From: Flavihumibacter solisilvae
Lineage (GTDB): Bacteria; Bacteroidota; Bacteroidia; Chitinophagales; Chitinophagaceae
Direction: 5' to 3'
Assembly (NCBI RefSeq): GCF_000814475.1
Contig: NZ_JSVC01000010.1
Span: 158,162 to 222,161, forward strand
DNA: 64,000 nucleotides
Shown here: piece by piece, positions 7,519 through 15,724 of the stretch
How the letters are laid out: each line of letters opens with the position of its first letter
Position numbering within the stretch: position 1 is the first letter of the stretch
The notes under the pieces: model-generated
Seen by the model: only the letters and a program-made list of their open reading frames with translations
What the model was told of the DNA's origin: nothing
Database searches by the model: none
Position numbers and translations under genes: made by a program

Positions 7519-8073
7519 ATGAAGAATCTAGTTGTATCAGTAGGGTCACAGTTTCCGGAATTCAGGAAGAAAGCTGTCGTATCCATCGAAAAAGGAAAAG
7601 AGTTTTATGAATTGAGCTACGATGAGATCAAAGATGCCGGTAAATGGATGGTGATGTTCTGGTGGCCAAAGGATTTCACTTTTGTTTGTCCGACCGAAAT
7701 TGCCGAATTCAATAAGCATTACAATGACTTCGCAGACAGGGATACTGTGCTGGTAGGAGCTTCAACCGACAGTGAGTTTGTTCACCTGGCCTGGAGAAAT
7801 AACCATGACGACCTGAGAGGTCTTCAGTTCCCCATGCTGGCTGACACTTCAAAGTCGCTCGCTGATGAACTGGGAATCCTGGAAAGCGAAGAAAAGATCG
7901 CATACCGTGCCACATTTATCGTTGACCCCCAGGGAGTGGTACGTTGGGTTAGCCTGTACGACCTGAATGTTGGCCGTAACGTGAAAGAAGTACTTCGGGT
8001 ACTTGATGCGCTCCAGACTGATGAGCTTTGTCCCTGCAACTGGCAGAAAGGAGAAGCTACGCTGACGGCGTAA
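7519..8073 (+). CDS. 2-Cys peroxiredoxin (AhpC/Tsa family)
   Basis: 184 residues from the ATG at 7519, which follows an A/G-rich ribosome-binding stretch (AAAAAGGAAATAAT). An in-frame ATG at 7438 would add 27 poorly conserved residues. The peroxidatic cysteine is in FTFVCPTE (about residue 57), with the conserved Pro/Thr of the active site. The C-terminal LCPCNW has cysteines at about 171 and 173 that can act as resolving and partner-interacting residues. Peroxiredoxins reduce H2O2, organic peroxides and peroxynitrite. The next gene encodes an AhpD-like partner, as in mycobacterial ahpC-ahpD, where AhpD re-reduces AhpC. A hairpin lies between the two. Confidence 0.92.
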   Translation: MKNLVVSVGSQFPEFRKKAVVSIEKGKEFYELSYDEIKDAGKWMVMFWWPKDFTFVCPTEIAEFNKHYNDFADRDTVLVGASTDSEFVHLAWRNNHDDLRGLQFPMLADTSKSLADELGILESEEKIAYRATFIVDPQGVVRWVSLYDLNVGRNVKEVLRVLDALQTDELCPCNWQKGEATLTA

Positions 8074-8103
8074 TAAATCTGAAGCCTCTTATATTTTTTA
8101 CAG

Positions 8104-8131
8104 GCGTCCGGGCTTCCCGGGCGCTTCAAAT
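8104..8131 (+). terminator. Hairpin between peroxiredoxin and AhpD-like genes (partial terminator)
   Basis: GCGTCCGGG, loop CTT, CCCGGGCGC: a 9-bp stem with one G-T pair, followed by a mixed TTCAAATTTTTG tract. It lies only 8 bp before the AhpD-like ATG at 8139. It may act as a leaky terminator that sets the ratio of the two products. Confidence 0.5.
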
Positions 8132-8138
8132 TTTTGTT

Positions 8139-8732
8139 ATGATGTTTGGAACAACAAATAGCACCGACAATGCTGCTGCACTTTTCAATGACCTGGGAAT
8201 TGACACACAGTTACTCAGTTCAAACCTGAAAACGCTTGCGGCCGTTGACGCAAAGTACCTGCGTGATCTCAAGATCAATGTCAGTAATGCATTGAATGCT
8301 TCGACACTGCAGAAAAAAGAAGCATTCCTGGTTGCCCTCGCCGTGACAGTAAACGAAAAGAACGAAACCTTACAGAATGCTTTTGCCGCAAAGGCAACAG
8401 CTGAAGGAGCTACTGACCAGGAAATCGCGGAAGTAATCGGTTGTGCAAGCCTGATGGCTGCCAATAACATTTACTATCGATTTCGCCATTTCATGCATGA
8501 AGAATTTTACAACAACGCCCAGGCTGGTATCAGGATGAGCATTATGATGAATCCTGTTATTGGTAAGGAGTTGTTTGAACTGATCAGCATTGTGGTAAGT
8601 GCCATCAATGGATGTGAAATGTGCGTAACCAGCCACGAAAAGAACCTCGTGCAGCATGGAACCGATAAACAACGCATTCATGATGCAGTGCGACTTGGTG
8701 CGGTATTACGCAGCCTCGCAGTGCTTGTCTGA
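8139..8732 (+). CDS. AhpD-like alkylhydroperoxidase (carboxymuconolactone decarboxylase fold)
   Basis: 197 residues, all helical. The redox motif is CEMCVTSHE (cysteines at about 159 and 162, His about 166), the CXXC-XXXH signature of AhpD. These proteins pass electrons to a peroxiredoxin or directly reduce peroxides through the CXXC disulfide. Two adjacent ATGs (8139, 8142) are possible starts; the longer in-frame reading from 8028 overlaps the peroxiredoxin gene and the hairpin and is unlikely. Placement behind a 2-Cys peroxiredoxin supports a peroxide-detoxifying pair. Cytoplasmic. Confidence 0.88.
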   Translation: MMFGTTNSTDNAAALFNDLGIDTQLLSSNLKTLAAVDAKYLRDLKINVSNALNASTLQKKEAFLVALAVTVNEKNETLQNAFAAKATAEGATDQEIAEVIGCASLMAANNIYYRFRHFMHEEFYNNAQAGIRMSIMMNPVIGKELFELISIVVSAINGCEMCVTSHEKNLVQHGTDKQRIHDAVRLGAVLRSLAVLV

Positions 8733-8754
8733 CGGTAATTATAAACTTCGAAGG

Positions 8755-8803
8755 AAAGGGAAAACGGAAGGCCGCTTTGAGGTCAACGGTTTTCCCTTTT
8801 TAT
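8755..8803 (+). terminator. Terminator after the AhpD-like gene
   Basis: AAAGGGAAAAC ... GTTTTCCCTTT, 11-bp arms around a 23-nt loop, followed by TTTATTTTTG. It lies between convergent genes and may work in both directions. Confidence 0.7.
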
Positions 8804-8813
8804 TTTTGAATTT

Positions 8814-9143
8814 TTACTTTTTAATTTCTTCCACTGACCCAACGCGGAACCTGAACGGTATTCCCGTCCGTTTTTCAAACTGCCATTCCTGTTTACAAAA
8901 AAAGCCCCAGTTGCGGGTAGCGAAGTCCGCGGGAACAGCTTTTGCCTGAACATTATACCTGTCGGCCCAAACCACCGGAAAAAGCGGCGAGACCGGCAGT
9001 TTCAGAGATTTTTTTAGTCCGGTCCCGTTTTGTCCCGCACCCATAATTGCAGGCAGGCTGTCATTTGCTAAAACGCTTGCCTGTTGGGCATTTGTGCGCG
9101 TTATACCAATGCCTGTTAATAGCATTATAAATATTTTAAGCAT
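8814..9143 (-). CDS. Small secreted protein of unknown function
   Basis: 109 residues from the ATG at 9143 (MLKIFIMLLTGIGITRTNAQ, a clear signal peptide); an ATG at 9167 would add eight residues. The mature part is about 90 residues with a C-terminal pattern (WGFFCKQEWQFEKRTGIPFRFRVGS) that looks conserved in type: aromatic, with one cysteine. I recognise no family. It is divergent from rpoN, with about 105 bp between the two starts. Confidence 0.6.
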   Translation of the reverse strand: MLKIFIMLLTGIGITRTNAQQASVLANDSLPAIMGAGQNGTGLKKSLKLPVSPLFPVVWADRYNVQAKAVPADFATRNWGFFCKQEWQFEKRTGIPFRFRVGSVEEIKK

Positions 9144-9201
9144 TATTTTTTGACCTGTTAAATTCATATTTAGTAAATTACGGCCTGATTTTTGTGGAAT
9201 G

Positions 9202-9228
9202 GGCGCTTTCTTACCCAAAGAAAGTGCC
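9202..9228 (+). promoter_or_regulatory. Hairpin in the 5' leader of rpoN
   Basis: GGCGCTTTCTT, loop ACCCA, AAGAAAGTGCC: an 11-bp stem with one G-T pair, ending 20 bp before the rpoN ATG and followed by the small GGG-AAA-CCC repeat. There is no T-tract, so it is not a terminator for upstream transcription. A role in mRNA stability or translation is possible. Confidence 0.45.
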
Positions 9229-9248
9229 GGGAAACCCTAAATTAACGC

Positions 9249-10730
9249 ATGGCACTTAGTCAAAGTTTACAGCAGAAATTATTACAGAAACTCTCTCCCC
9301 AGCAGATTCAGTTGATGAAATTGCTGCAGGTGCCAACGGCAAATCTGGAGGAAAGGATCAAGGAGGAACTGGAAGAGAACCCGGCATTAGAGCAAAGCGA
9401 TGAAGCATCAGACGAAAATTTTGAGGAAACGCGGGATGAATTTGAAAACACGGATGAGGAATATGAAGCAGAAGGTTCAGATGAATATGAAAATATCGAC
9501 ATCAGCGATTATGTGCAGGAAGGTGATGATGACATAGCAGATTACCGCCTTCGAGACGATAATTACCCGGAGCTGGATGATAAGCAGGCCATGCCCTTCC
9601 GTGTGGAGTCGACTCTTCATGATATGCTTGCCGATCAACTGGGAATGCTTAACCTGGATGATCGCAGGAAGCGGATTGCAGAACAGATTGTAGGAAGCAT
9701 TGATGACGACGGATATCTCCGTCGTGAAACCGCTTCTATCCAGGACGACCTCGCCTTTCGCCAGAATATAGAAGCCAGTGAACAGGATATTGAAGAACTG
9801 ATTTCCCTGATCCAGCAATTTGACCCACCTGGTGTTGCTGCCCGCGACCTGCAGGAGTGCCTCTTACTGCAGCTGACCCGTAAGAAAAACGATGGAAAAG
9901 CAGTGCAGGGCGCGATAGACATCCTGACCCGTTACTTTGACGAGTTCACAAAAAAACACTACGACAAGATCCAGCGCGGCCTCAATATCACAGATGAAGA
10001 GCTTAAAGAAATTATTCAACAGATCATCCGCCTTAACCCCAAGCCGGGAGGCAATGTGGGTGAAGTAAATAAGGCCGAGAGTTATGTTGTGCCCGACTTT
10101 TTCATTTACAACAACGCCGGAAAACTTGAACTTACCTTAAACAGTAAGAATGCGCCTGATCTGCGGATCAGTGAAGGTTACCGCGACATGCTCAAAGAAT
10201 ATGACAAGGGCAGCAAAAAAGACAAGCGTCAGAAAGAAGCGGTATTGTTCATCAAGCAGAAAATTGATGCGGCAAAATGGTTCATCGATGCCATCAAACA
10301 GCGGCAGCAAACCCTGATGATGACCATGCAGACAATACTGGACTACCAGCATGAGTTCTTTCTTACCGGCGATGAAACCCGGCTGCGCCCGATGATTCTC
10401 AAAGACATTGCTGAAAGAACCGGCCTGGATATTTCAACCGTGAGCCGTGTTGCCAATAGCAAATTCGTGCAGACCGAGTTCGGAACCTATCGCTTAAAAT
10501 TCTTTTTCAGTGAAAGCCTCAGCACCGATAGCGGGGAAGAGGTTTCCACACGTGAAGTAAAGAAGATCCTCAGCGACCTGGTAGAAGGTGAGAACAAGCG
10601 TAAACCTTTAAGTGACGAAAGGCTGACAGAACTGTTACAGGAAAAAGGTTATAACATTGCACGCAGAACGGTGGCCAAATACCGGGAACAACTCAACATA
10701 CCGGTAGCCCGCCTCAGAAAAGAACTCTAA
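9249..10730 (+). CDS. rpoN: RNA polymerase sigma-54 factor RpoN
   Basis: 493 residues with the full sigma-54 layout. Region I (about 1-48: LQQKLSPQQIQLMKLLQ type, Gln/Leu-rich) is the activator-responsive part. The acidic region II (about 50-120) is unusually rich in Glu/Asp. The core-binding domain spans about 125-310 (FDPPGVAARDLQECLLLQL, RLNPKPGG). The DNA-binding part has an HTH around DIAERTGLDISTVSRV and the RpoN box ARRTVAKYRE near residue 475. It directs RNA polymerase to -24/-12 promoters and needs an AAA+ activator; none is seen in this window. It is followed after 6 bp by a membrane-protein gene. Confidence 0.97.
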   Translation: MALSQSLQQKLLQKLSPQQIQLMKLLQVPTANLEERIKEELEENPALEQSDEASDENFEETRDEFENTDEEYEAEGSDEYENIDISDYVQEGDDDIADYRLRDDNYPELDDKQAMPFRVESTLHDMLADQLGMLNLDDRRKRIAEQIVGSIDDDGYLRRETASIQDDLAFRQNIEASEQDIEELISLIQQFDPPGVAARDLQECLLLQLTRKKNDGKAVQGAIDILTRYFDEFTKKHYDKIQRGLNITDEELKEIIQQIIRLNPKPGGNVGEVNKAESYVVPDFFIYNNAGKLELTLNSKNAPDLRISEGYRDMLKEYDKGSKKDKRQKEAVLFIKQKIDAAKWFIDAIKQRQQTLMMTMQTILDYQHEFFLTGDETRLRPMILKDIAERTGLDISTVSRVANSKFVQTEFGTYRLKFFFSESLSTDSGEEVSTREVKKILSDLVEGENKRKPLSDERLTELLQEKGYNIARRTVAKYREQLNIPVARLRKEL

Positions 10731-10736
10731 TCAATT

Positions 10737-11468
10737 ATGGAAAACTCGGACCAGAGGCAAGGCCCTATACAATTTTTTCCCGTCGGGTCGCACCCGACGG
10801 GTGAAGCAGGCAATGTGAGCGAAAGAGCTGGAACTGCCACTGGCTTTTTGCGGATCTTCGGGGAGGTTATCTCGTATTTATTTCATCCGTTATTTATTCC
10901 GGGCTACATAACTGCGTTCCTGCTTTATATCCATCCCCTGGCCTTTGCAGGCGAAACGGACATTCGGAAACACCTAAAGCTGATATCGGTTGTGCTGAGT
11001 ACCGCCCTGCTTCCTTCGTTTACGGTCTTCCTGCTTCGGCAACTGGGTTTTGTGCAAAGCATACAGCTCCGGACCCAAAAGGAACGGATTATCCCCATCG
11101 TCGCTTCGATGGTATATTACTTCTGGATCTTCTATGTAAGCCGTAAACTTCCTGACAATCCGCCTGAGCTGGTCCAGATGTTGTGTGCTGTCTTTATCTC
11201 CAGTATCATTTCCCTTACTGCCAATAACTTTATCAAAGTGAGCCTGCACGGAATCGCGATGGGCGTACTTACAGGTTTCTTTATTCACCTTGCCTGGGTC
11301 AGCATAGTTCCTGTTGGCGTTGCATTGTCGATCTCTATCCTGGTTGCGGGACTTGTTACCAGCGCCCGGATGATGGTAAGTGACCATACGGTGCGCGAAT
11401 TGATCTGGGGCCTCGGCATCGGGCTGGTTTCCATGTTTATTTCTGTCTGGGTCGCTATGCCTGAATAA
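10737..11468 (+). CDS. Polytopic membrane protein, weakly PAP2-like
   Basis: 243 residues with about six membrane helices (about 45-70, 80-105, 118-138, 146-168, 172-200, 215-240). The ending ARMMVSDHTVRELIWGLGIG has an Arg/His/Gly spacing like the third motif of PAP2-type phosphatases, but the first two motifs are not clear, so the assignment stays open. It starts 6 bp after rpoN, suggesting translational coupling. Residues 15-22 are encoded by a perfect 23-bp palindrome (10779-10801), and the first ~35 residues are hydrophilic and low in conservation character. Confidence 0.6.
   Translation: MENSDQRQGPIQFFPVGSHPTGEAGNVSERAGTATGFLRIFGEVISYLFHPLFIPGYITAFLLYIHPLAFAGETDIRKHLKLISVVLSTALLPSFTVFLLRQLGFVQSIQLRTQKERIIPIVASMVYYFWIFYVSRKLPDNPPELVQMLCAVFISSIISLTANNFIKVSLHGIAMGVLTGFFIHLAWVSIVPVGVALSISILVAGLVTSARMMVSDHTVRELIWGLGIGLVSMFISVWVAMPE
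10779..10801. repeat. Perfect palindromic element inside a coding region
   Basis: CCCGTCGGGT-CGC-ACCCGACGGG, 10-bp perfect arms. It is GC-rich compared with its surroundings, is preceded by TTTTTT, and reads through in frame as PVGSHPTG. It resembles REP-type intergenic palindromes and may be an insertion tolerated in the poorly conserved N-terminus of the membrane protein. Confidence 0.6.
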
Positions 11469-11484
11469 CAGCTATAGCAAAATG

Positions 11485-11512
11485 AAAAGCCCGATCCGCA
11501 GATCAGGCTTTT
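11485..11512. terminator. Bidirectional terminator between convergent genes
   Basis: AAAAGCC-c-GATC, loop CGCA, GATC-a-GGCTTTT. An 11-bp stem with one mismatch and A/T runs on both sides serves the 10737 gene (plus) and the L,D-transpeptidase gene (minus). Confidence 0.75.
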
Positions 11513-11546
11513 GCCTCCAGTGTCCAAGCCAACTAAATTTATATCC

Positions 11547-12290
11547 TTACATGTTAAGGACCTTAGATCTGCTGAGATACAATTTTGTAGGGTGATAGAT
11601 AAACAGGCAGGACCCATCTTTGATGGTATTGATCACTTCATCGCGTTCTGACAGCGGTACTGCCGGACAGCCATAACTGCGACCATTGAATTTATTGTAG
11701 CGAAGAAAGTCAGGGCCGAGATAATCAGATCCATGGATGACTATACGCCGCTTCTCTGCTTTATCGTTAATCCCCTTCTCAAGGCCGTCAATGTTCAGGG
11801 AAAGCCCGTGTTCGCCATAATAAGTCTGCCTGGTAACATAAAACCCCAGGCTGCTTTGATGTGATTCCGGGCGGTTGGAAAATTTCCGGGCATACTCACC
11901 ACCGGAATTCCGGCCATGCGCAACGAAAGTGTTCAGCACCAGCTCACCGGACCGGAGGTCAATGATATAAAACCGCTTCTTACATGAGGATTGACTGAAG
12001 TCACAAATAGAAAGAATCTCCGGGCGACGGATAAGTCCTTTTTCGGCAAGGTTCCGGTAACCCTTCCACGCATATACAAATGCCACCTTAGTGAGTCCGC
12101 GTGATTGCAAATGAAGTTGAGTGTAAACTGAATCGGCTTCAAGAAGTACTTTCTGTGCCTTTGTTAAACCAGAAGACCTGATCGCTTTTGCCGTTTTACC
12201 TGTCAATGCAACAGGAAGCATGAGGGCGAAAATCAGGGACAGACCTGCAACAGCATTTCTGATAACTGGGTACTTTATCAAGGTTTTCAC
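11547..12290 (-). CDS. Murein L,D-transpeptidase catalytic domain protein (YkuD_2 type)
   Basis: 247 residues with a GTG start. Signal peptide or anchor at about 12-34. The catalytic region (about 105-240) has VIHGSDYLGPDF and GRSYGCPAVP, the HGS...S-x-GCP pattern in which the cysteine is the nucleophile. This is the PF13645-type relative of YkuD. L,D-transpeptidases form 3-3 crosslinks in peptidoglycan or attach proteins to it, in the periplasm. PF13645 members are common in Bacteroidota, and their exact reaction is less certain than that of classical YkuD enzymes. Confidence 0.85.
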   Translation of the reverse strand: MKTLIKYPVIRNAVAGLSLIFALMLPVALTGKTAKAIRSSGLTKAQKVLLEADSVYTQLHLQSRGLTKVAFVYAWKGYRNLAEKGLIRRPEILSICDFSQSSCKKRFYIIDLRSGELVLNTFVAHGRNSGGEYARKFSNRPESHQSSLGFYVTRQTYYGEHGLSLNIDGLEKGINDKAEKRRIVIHGSDYLGPDFLRYNKFNGRSYGCPAVPLSERDEVINTIKDGSCLFIYHPTKLYLSRSKVLNM

Positions 12291-12365
12291 AAGGTTGGAC
12301 GTGTATAACGAACTACTACAGGATAATAGTATGTTTACCTGCTTCGCGCAGGTATTTTTAATTCG

Positions 12366-13421
12366 TTAATTAACCAGTGGTGGCTCAGCGGGTGAAGAGC
12401 CCGGCGTATCTACTGCTCTTATACTGAATTCGAGTTTGTAAATCCTGATCAGCAGGATAAAAACGGAGATCAGCAGGGGCCCAAAAATCAGTCCAACGAA
12501 CCCGAACAGCTTAAGTCCCAGTATTACCCCGAAAACTGTAATCAGCGGGTGAACATCACCGATCTTTTTCTGCAGCCAGAAACGGAAGATATTGTCAACA
12601 GTTCCTATTATCCCGAATCCGAAAAGCAGCATGGCCACACCTCTCCAGGTTTCCCCGCCGACAAAGAACATTATGGCCAGTGGCACATAGGCCAGTGCGG
12701 CTCCCACTATCGGCAGCATTGCGGTAACACAGGTTATGGCAAACCAGAAAACCGGCTCATCGACGCCCAGCAGCAGGTAACCCACCAGGGCGACGACGCC
12801 CTGGAGTACTGCAATCAATGGGATGCCAACCGCATTCGAGATCACTAATGTCCTTACCTCTTTCTGCAACTGGTTCCTGTAAACACGGCTCATGGGCAAT
12901 AATTCGAGTGTAGCAGATTCCATTGACTTCCCCTGCACCAGCATGAAATAGAGGATGAAATACATGATCACAACCGTGGTTATGGTATTGAACGTAGCAG
13001 AAAGGATCAGCGGAAGTTCCCGCGCCACAATACTTCCGAGTTCACCAATGTATTTGTCACTCAGCAGTTCCATGCCGGTTCGCCGCTCAATATCGTTGAT
13101 GAAAACTTCTACCGCGCGGATCACCTGGTTGAATTCGACTTCAGATATGCTCAGCCGCGATACCAGCATTTTGACTACCGCACCAATCGGTAGTACGATA
13201 ATCACAAAAGACAACAGCATCAGGACTGCGGCTGCAAGGGATGGTCTCCATCCCTTTAGTACCAATAGCCGCATCTGCTTACTCATGAGAATATACAGGG
13301 TGAATGCGCCCAATGTGGCCGGCAGAAAGCCCTGTAACTCTACAAATAACAGGATCCCCAGGAATATTAGGATGACCAGGAAAAATACCTGCCTTAGCTT
13401 ATTCGGCTCCAGGTAATTCAT
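12366..13421 (-). CDS. AI-2E family transporter (PerM-like permease)
   Basis: 351 residues with about eight membrane helices arranged as in the AI-2E/PF01594 family: paired helices at the N-terminus (about 10-70), a soluble insert (about 90-140), then a helical block (about 145-335) containing VALVGYLLLGVDEPVFWF and FGFVGLIFGPLL. The C-terminal GPLL motif is typical. Members export small molecules, and some act as Na+/H+ antiporters; the substrate cannot be read from sequence. It lies 75 bp upstream of the L,D-transpeptidase gene, with a small TACCTGC/GCAGGTA hairpin (12336-12354) between them. Confidence 0.88.
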   Translation of the reverse strand: MNYLEPNKLRQVFFLVILIFLGILLFVELQGFLPATLGAFTLYILMSKQMRLLVLKGWRPSLAAAVLMLLSFVIIVLPIGAVVKMLVSRLSISEVEFNQVIRAVEVFINDIERRTGMELLSDKYIGELGSIVARELPLILSATFNTITTVVIMYFILYFMLVQGKSMESATLELLPMSRVYRNQLQKEVRTLVISNAVGIPLIAVLQGVVALVGYLLLGVDEPVFWFAITCVTAMLPIVGAALAYVPLAIMFFVGGETWRGVAMLLFGFGIIGTVDNIFRFWLQKKIGDVHPLITVFGVILGLKLFGFVGLIFGPLLISVFILLIRIYKLEFSIRAVDTPGSSPAEPPLVN

Positions 13422-13452
13422 AAGCAGATGTTTGCGGTAAGATAGCCCACTC

Positions 13453-14877
13453 TTATATCTTCACCAACTTCCATCTGCCACGCCTGAACAGGAGCCATGC
13501 CGCAATCGTGATAGCCGTTTCCGCCACTGGAATAGCAATGAATACACCAAGGGGTCCGAACTGCAATCCCTTCGACAGTATATATGCCAACGGAATCTGG
13601 AAAAGCCAGAATCCAAAAAGGTTGATCCAGGTTGGTGTCCGCGTATCACCGGCACCATTAAACGCATTCGCCATAACCATCCCGATGCCGTAGAATATGT
13701 ACCCGGCGCTCATAATCCTGAGTGCAACCACACCTATTCGCTTTACTTCCGGCTGAGAGGTAAAGAAGCCCACCACCCAATCTGCAGCAACCAGGAAAAA
13801 TAACATCACCACTGCCATAAAGATGGTATTGTATTTTGCCGTTGCGATCACCGACATCTCCGCCCGTTGTGGCTGCTGAGCACCCAGGTTCTGACCTACC
13901 AGGGTGGCGGCCGCATTTGCCATACCCCAGGCAGGCAGCAGGAAGAAGATGAGGATCCTGATTGCTGTCTGGTACCCGGCTGAAGCTTCAGAATGGCCGG
14001 TTTCTGCAACCAGGCGCGCCAGGAAGATCCAGCTGCAGGAGCCGATGATGAACTGCATGGTTCCCGGTGTAGCGATCTTTACCAGTGACCTGATAACAGG
14101 AAAGTCCGGTTTCCAGTCACTGAGATTCAGCTTCACGACAGATTTCCCGTTGAACAGGTGATATAACTGGTAGCATACGCCGATACCACGCCCGATGGTT
14201 GTGGCAAGCGCTGCGCCGAACAAGCCAAATCCGGGAATGGGTCCGAGTCCCAGGATGAGTATCGGGCAAAGGATGATATTTGCGATGTTGGCGATCCACA
14301 AACTGCGCATAGCCATGAACGCGTCTCCCGCTCCACGGAAGATTCCGTTGATCAGGAAAAGCAACATGATTACAATGCTGCCACCCATCATGAGCCTGGT
14401 ATAAGGTGCACCGATCCTGATTGTCTCTGGTTCCGCCCCCATCCATCTTAGAATGTCCGGGGCCAGGAAAAGGCCGGATACACTCACCACAGCTGTAAGT
14501 GCGAGCGAAACCCACAATGCCTGCATCGCCGCGTGCGATGCCGCTCTATTATCTTTTTCACCTACACGGCGGGCAACCATGGCCGTTGCAGCCATACTGA
14601 TTCCTATTGCAAGCGCGTATACAAGTGACAAGACGGATTCAGTAAGTCCCACGGTCTGGATATTATGCTGGCTATCGGGCAGTTTCCCCACAAAGTAGAG
14701 GTCCACTACGGCGAAAACACTTTCCATACCCATCTCAAGGATCATAGGTATAGCAAGCATAAAAACGGCGCGACGAATGCTTCCTGTCGTGTAATCCTGT
14801 GCATCACCACGCAGGGCCGATCTGAATAATTTATAAACACTGCCTGGTGTAAGGGCAGATGAATTCTCCTTTTGCAT
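13453..14877 (-). CDS. MATE family efflux transporter
   Basis: 474 residues from the ATG at 14877; a longer reading from 14919 adds an unlikely Cys/Phe-rich stretch. Twelve predicted membrane helices in two six-helix bundles, with the family features AVFMLAIPMILEMGMESVFAVVDLYFVG at the start of the first bundle (shown by the Pro/Glu pattern) and AGYQTAIRIL and ALGIGISMAATAMVAR-type segments. MATE proteins expel cationic drugs or metabolites with Na+ or H+ uptake. The gene is 31 bp upstream of the AI-2E-type gene on the same strand, so they may share a transcript. Confidence 0.92.
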   Translation of the reverse strand: MQKENSSALTPGSVYKLFRSALRGDAQDYTTGSIRRAVFMLAIPMILEMGMESVFAVVDLYFVGKLPDSQHNIQTVGLTESVLSLVYALAIGISMAATAMVARRVGEKDNRAASHAAMQALWVSLALTAVVSVSGLFLAPDILRWMGAEPETIRIGAPYTRLMMGGSIVIMLLFLINGIFRGAGDAFMAMRSLWIANIANIILCPILILGLGPIPGFGLFGAALATTIGRGIGVCYQLYHLFNGKSVVKLNLSDWKPDFPVIRSLVKIATPGTMQFIIGSCSWIFLARLVAETGHSEASAGYQTAIRILIFFLLPAWGMANAAATLVGQNLGAQQPQRAEMSVIATAKYNTIFMAVVMLFFLVAADWVVGFFTSQPEVKRIGVVALRIMSAGYIFYGIGMVMANAFNGAGDTRTPTWINLFGFWLFQIPLAYILSKGLQFGPLGVFIAIPVAETAITIAAWLLFRRGRWKLVKI

Positions 14878-15020
14878 ACAATTAGATTCAAAAAAATTTG
14901 GAAAACAAATACAAAACACGCCGGTGTACTGACCAGCTGAATGATCCCTGAAAGATTGTTGGCAGGAGCCAACTAATTAAATGCGCATAAAAAGACGATT
15001 AGAGGCAGTAAAAGTAAATA

Positions 15021-15704
15021 TTATTCTTTTACGCACTGCATCAATGCATGTAAATATTCCGCGATATATTTTTCCAGCGATGCCCTTTTATACTGCATGA
15101 TGAATCGGGGATGCGGTACAGAAATTATTTTTCCAAAGAAACCATACTGCTGGTTCAGACCCTGCAGGTATCGAAGATTCTTATCGCCGCCTATGCAGAT
15201 CGCGATATTCCTGTTGATGCCAAATCCAAGCTGGCTGTTCATGCATTGAACGGCGAAAGGCCGGATCGCCTCCGACAGCAGGGGATCATCGTAGTAATTG
15301 AGATTCTTCCCGTTACGGGTGTAGCCGACCGGGCTCACCGAAGCGAGGTAAAACCTGCTGTAAAAAGCCTGCGCGCCGCCGAATGCTTCAATCACCAGGT
15401 AAATGAATTCCGCCGACAATTCTGACTGGTTCCCGAACCCGTGCTGAATGCCGCAGTTTTCAGCAAGTTGCCGGGGGGCTGTAAAATTGATACCGGTAAT
15501 TCCTGCACCATACCTCCCGGGATTGATTCCAATCAGCATATGCCGGGCGTGATTGTCAGCAAAGTACCTATGGTAAAATTCCCGTATTACTTCCCGGACA
15601 GCCGGAGAAGTGAAAGGAAACAGCGCCTGTACATTCGCTGGAAGGTAACCGGGCGCTGTCAGCTCTTTATAAAATGCAAGGACTTTATCAGCGAAAAGTT
15701 TCAC
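15021..15704 (-). CDS. SMUG2-like uracil-DNA glycosylase family protein (DUF4918)
   Basis: 227 residues with a GTG start. The active-site region reads MLIGINPGRYGAGITG (about residues 56-71), the GINPG motif of SMUG-type glycosylases, and the C-terminal loop is PHPRFIMQYKR, in place of the classic HPSP/HPS loop. Such enzymes excise uracil or damaged bases from DNA for base excision repair. It follows the response regulator gene by 20 bp on the same strand, so it may be co-transcribed with the two-component genes, which is an unusual partner set. Cytoplasmic. Confidence 0.8.
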   Translation of the reverse strand: MKLFADKVLAFYKELTAPGYLPANVQALFPFTSPAVREVIREFYHRYFADNHARHMLIGINPGRYGAGITGINFTAPRQLAENCGIQHGFGNQSELSAEFIYLVIEAFGGAQAFYSRFYLASVSPVGYTRNGKNLNYYDDPLLSEAIRPFAVQCMNSQLGFGINRNIAICIGGDKNLRYLQGLNQQYGFFGKIISVPHPRFIMQYKRASLEKYIAEYLHALMQCVKE

Positions 15705-15724
15705 AATTTCCGGTGATGCGGTAA

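Noticed and set aside
10779..10801. Palindrome as terminator of rpoN
   Set aside because: T-run is upstream, not downstream, of the stem on the plus strand, and the palindrome is inside the next coding frame.
12336..12354. Hairpin TACCTGC/GCAGGTA as terminator of the AI-2E gene
   Set aside because: Its T-tract is on the plus strand, while both neighbouring genes are on the minus strand; it may be a chance or leader hairpin only.
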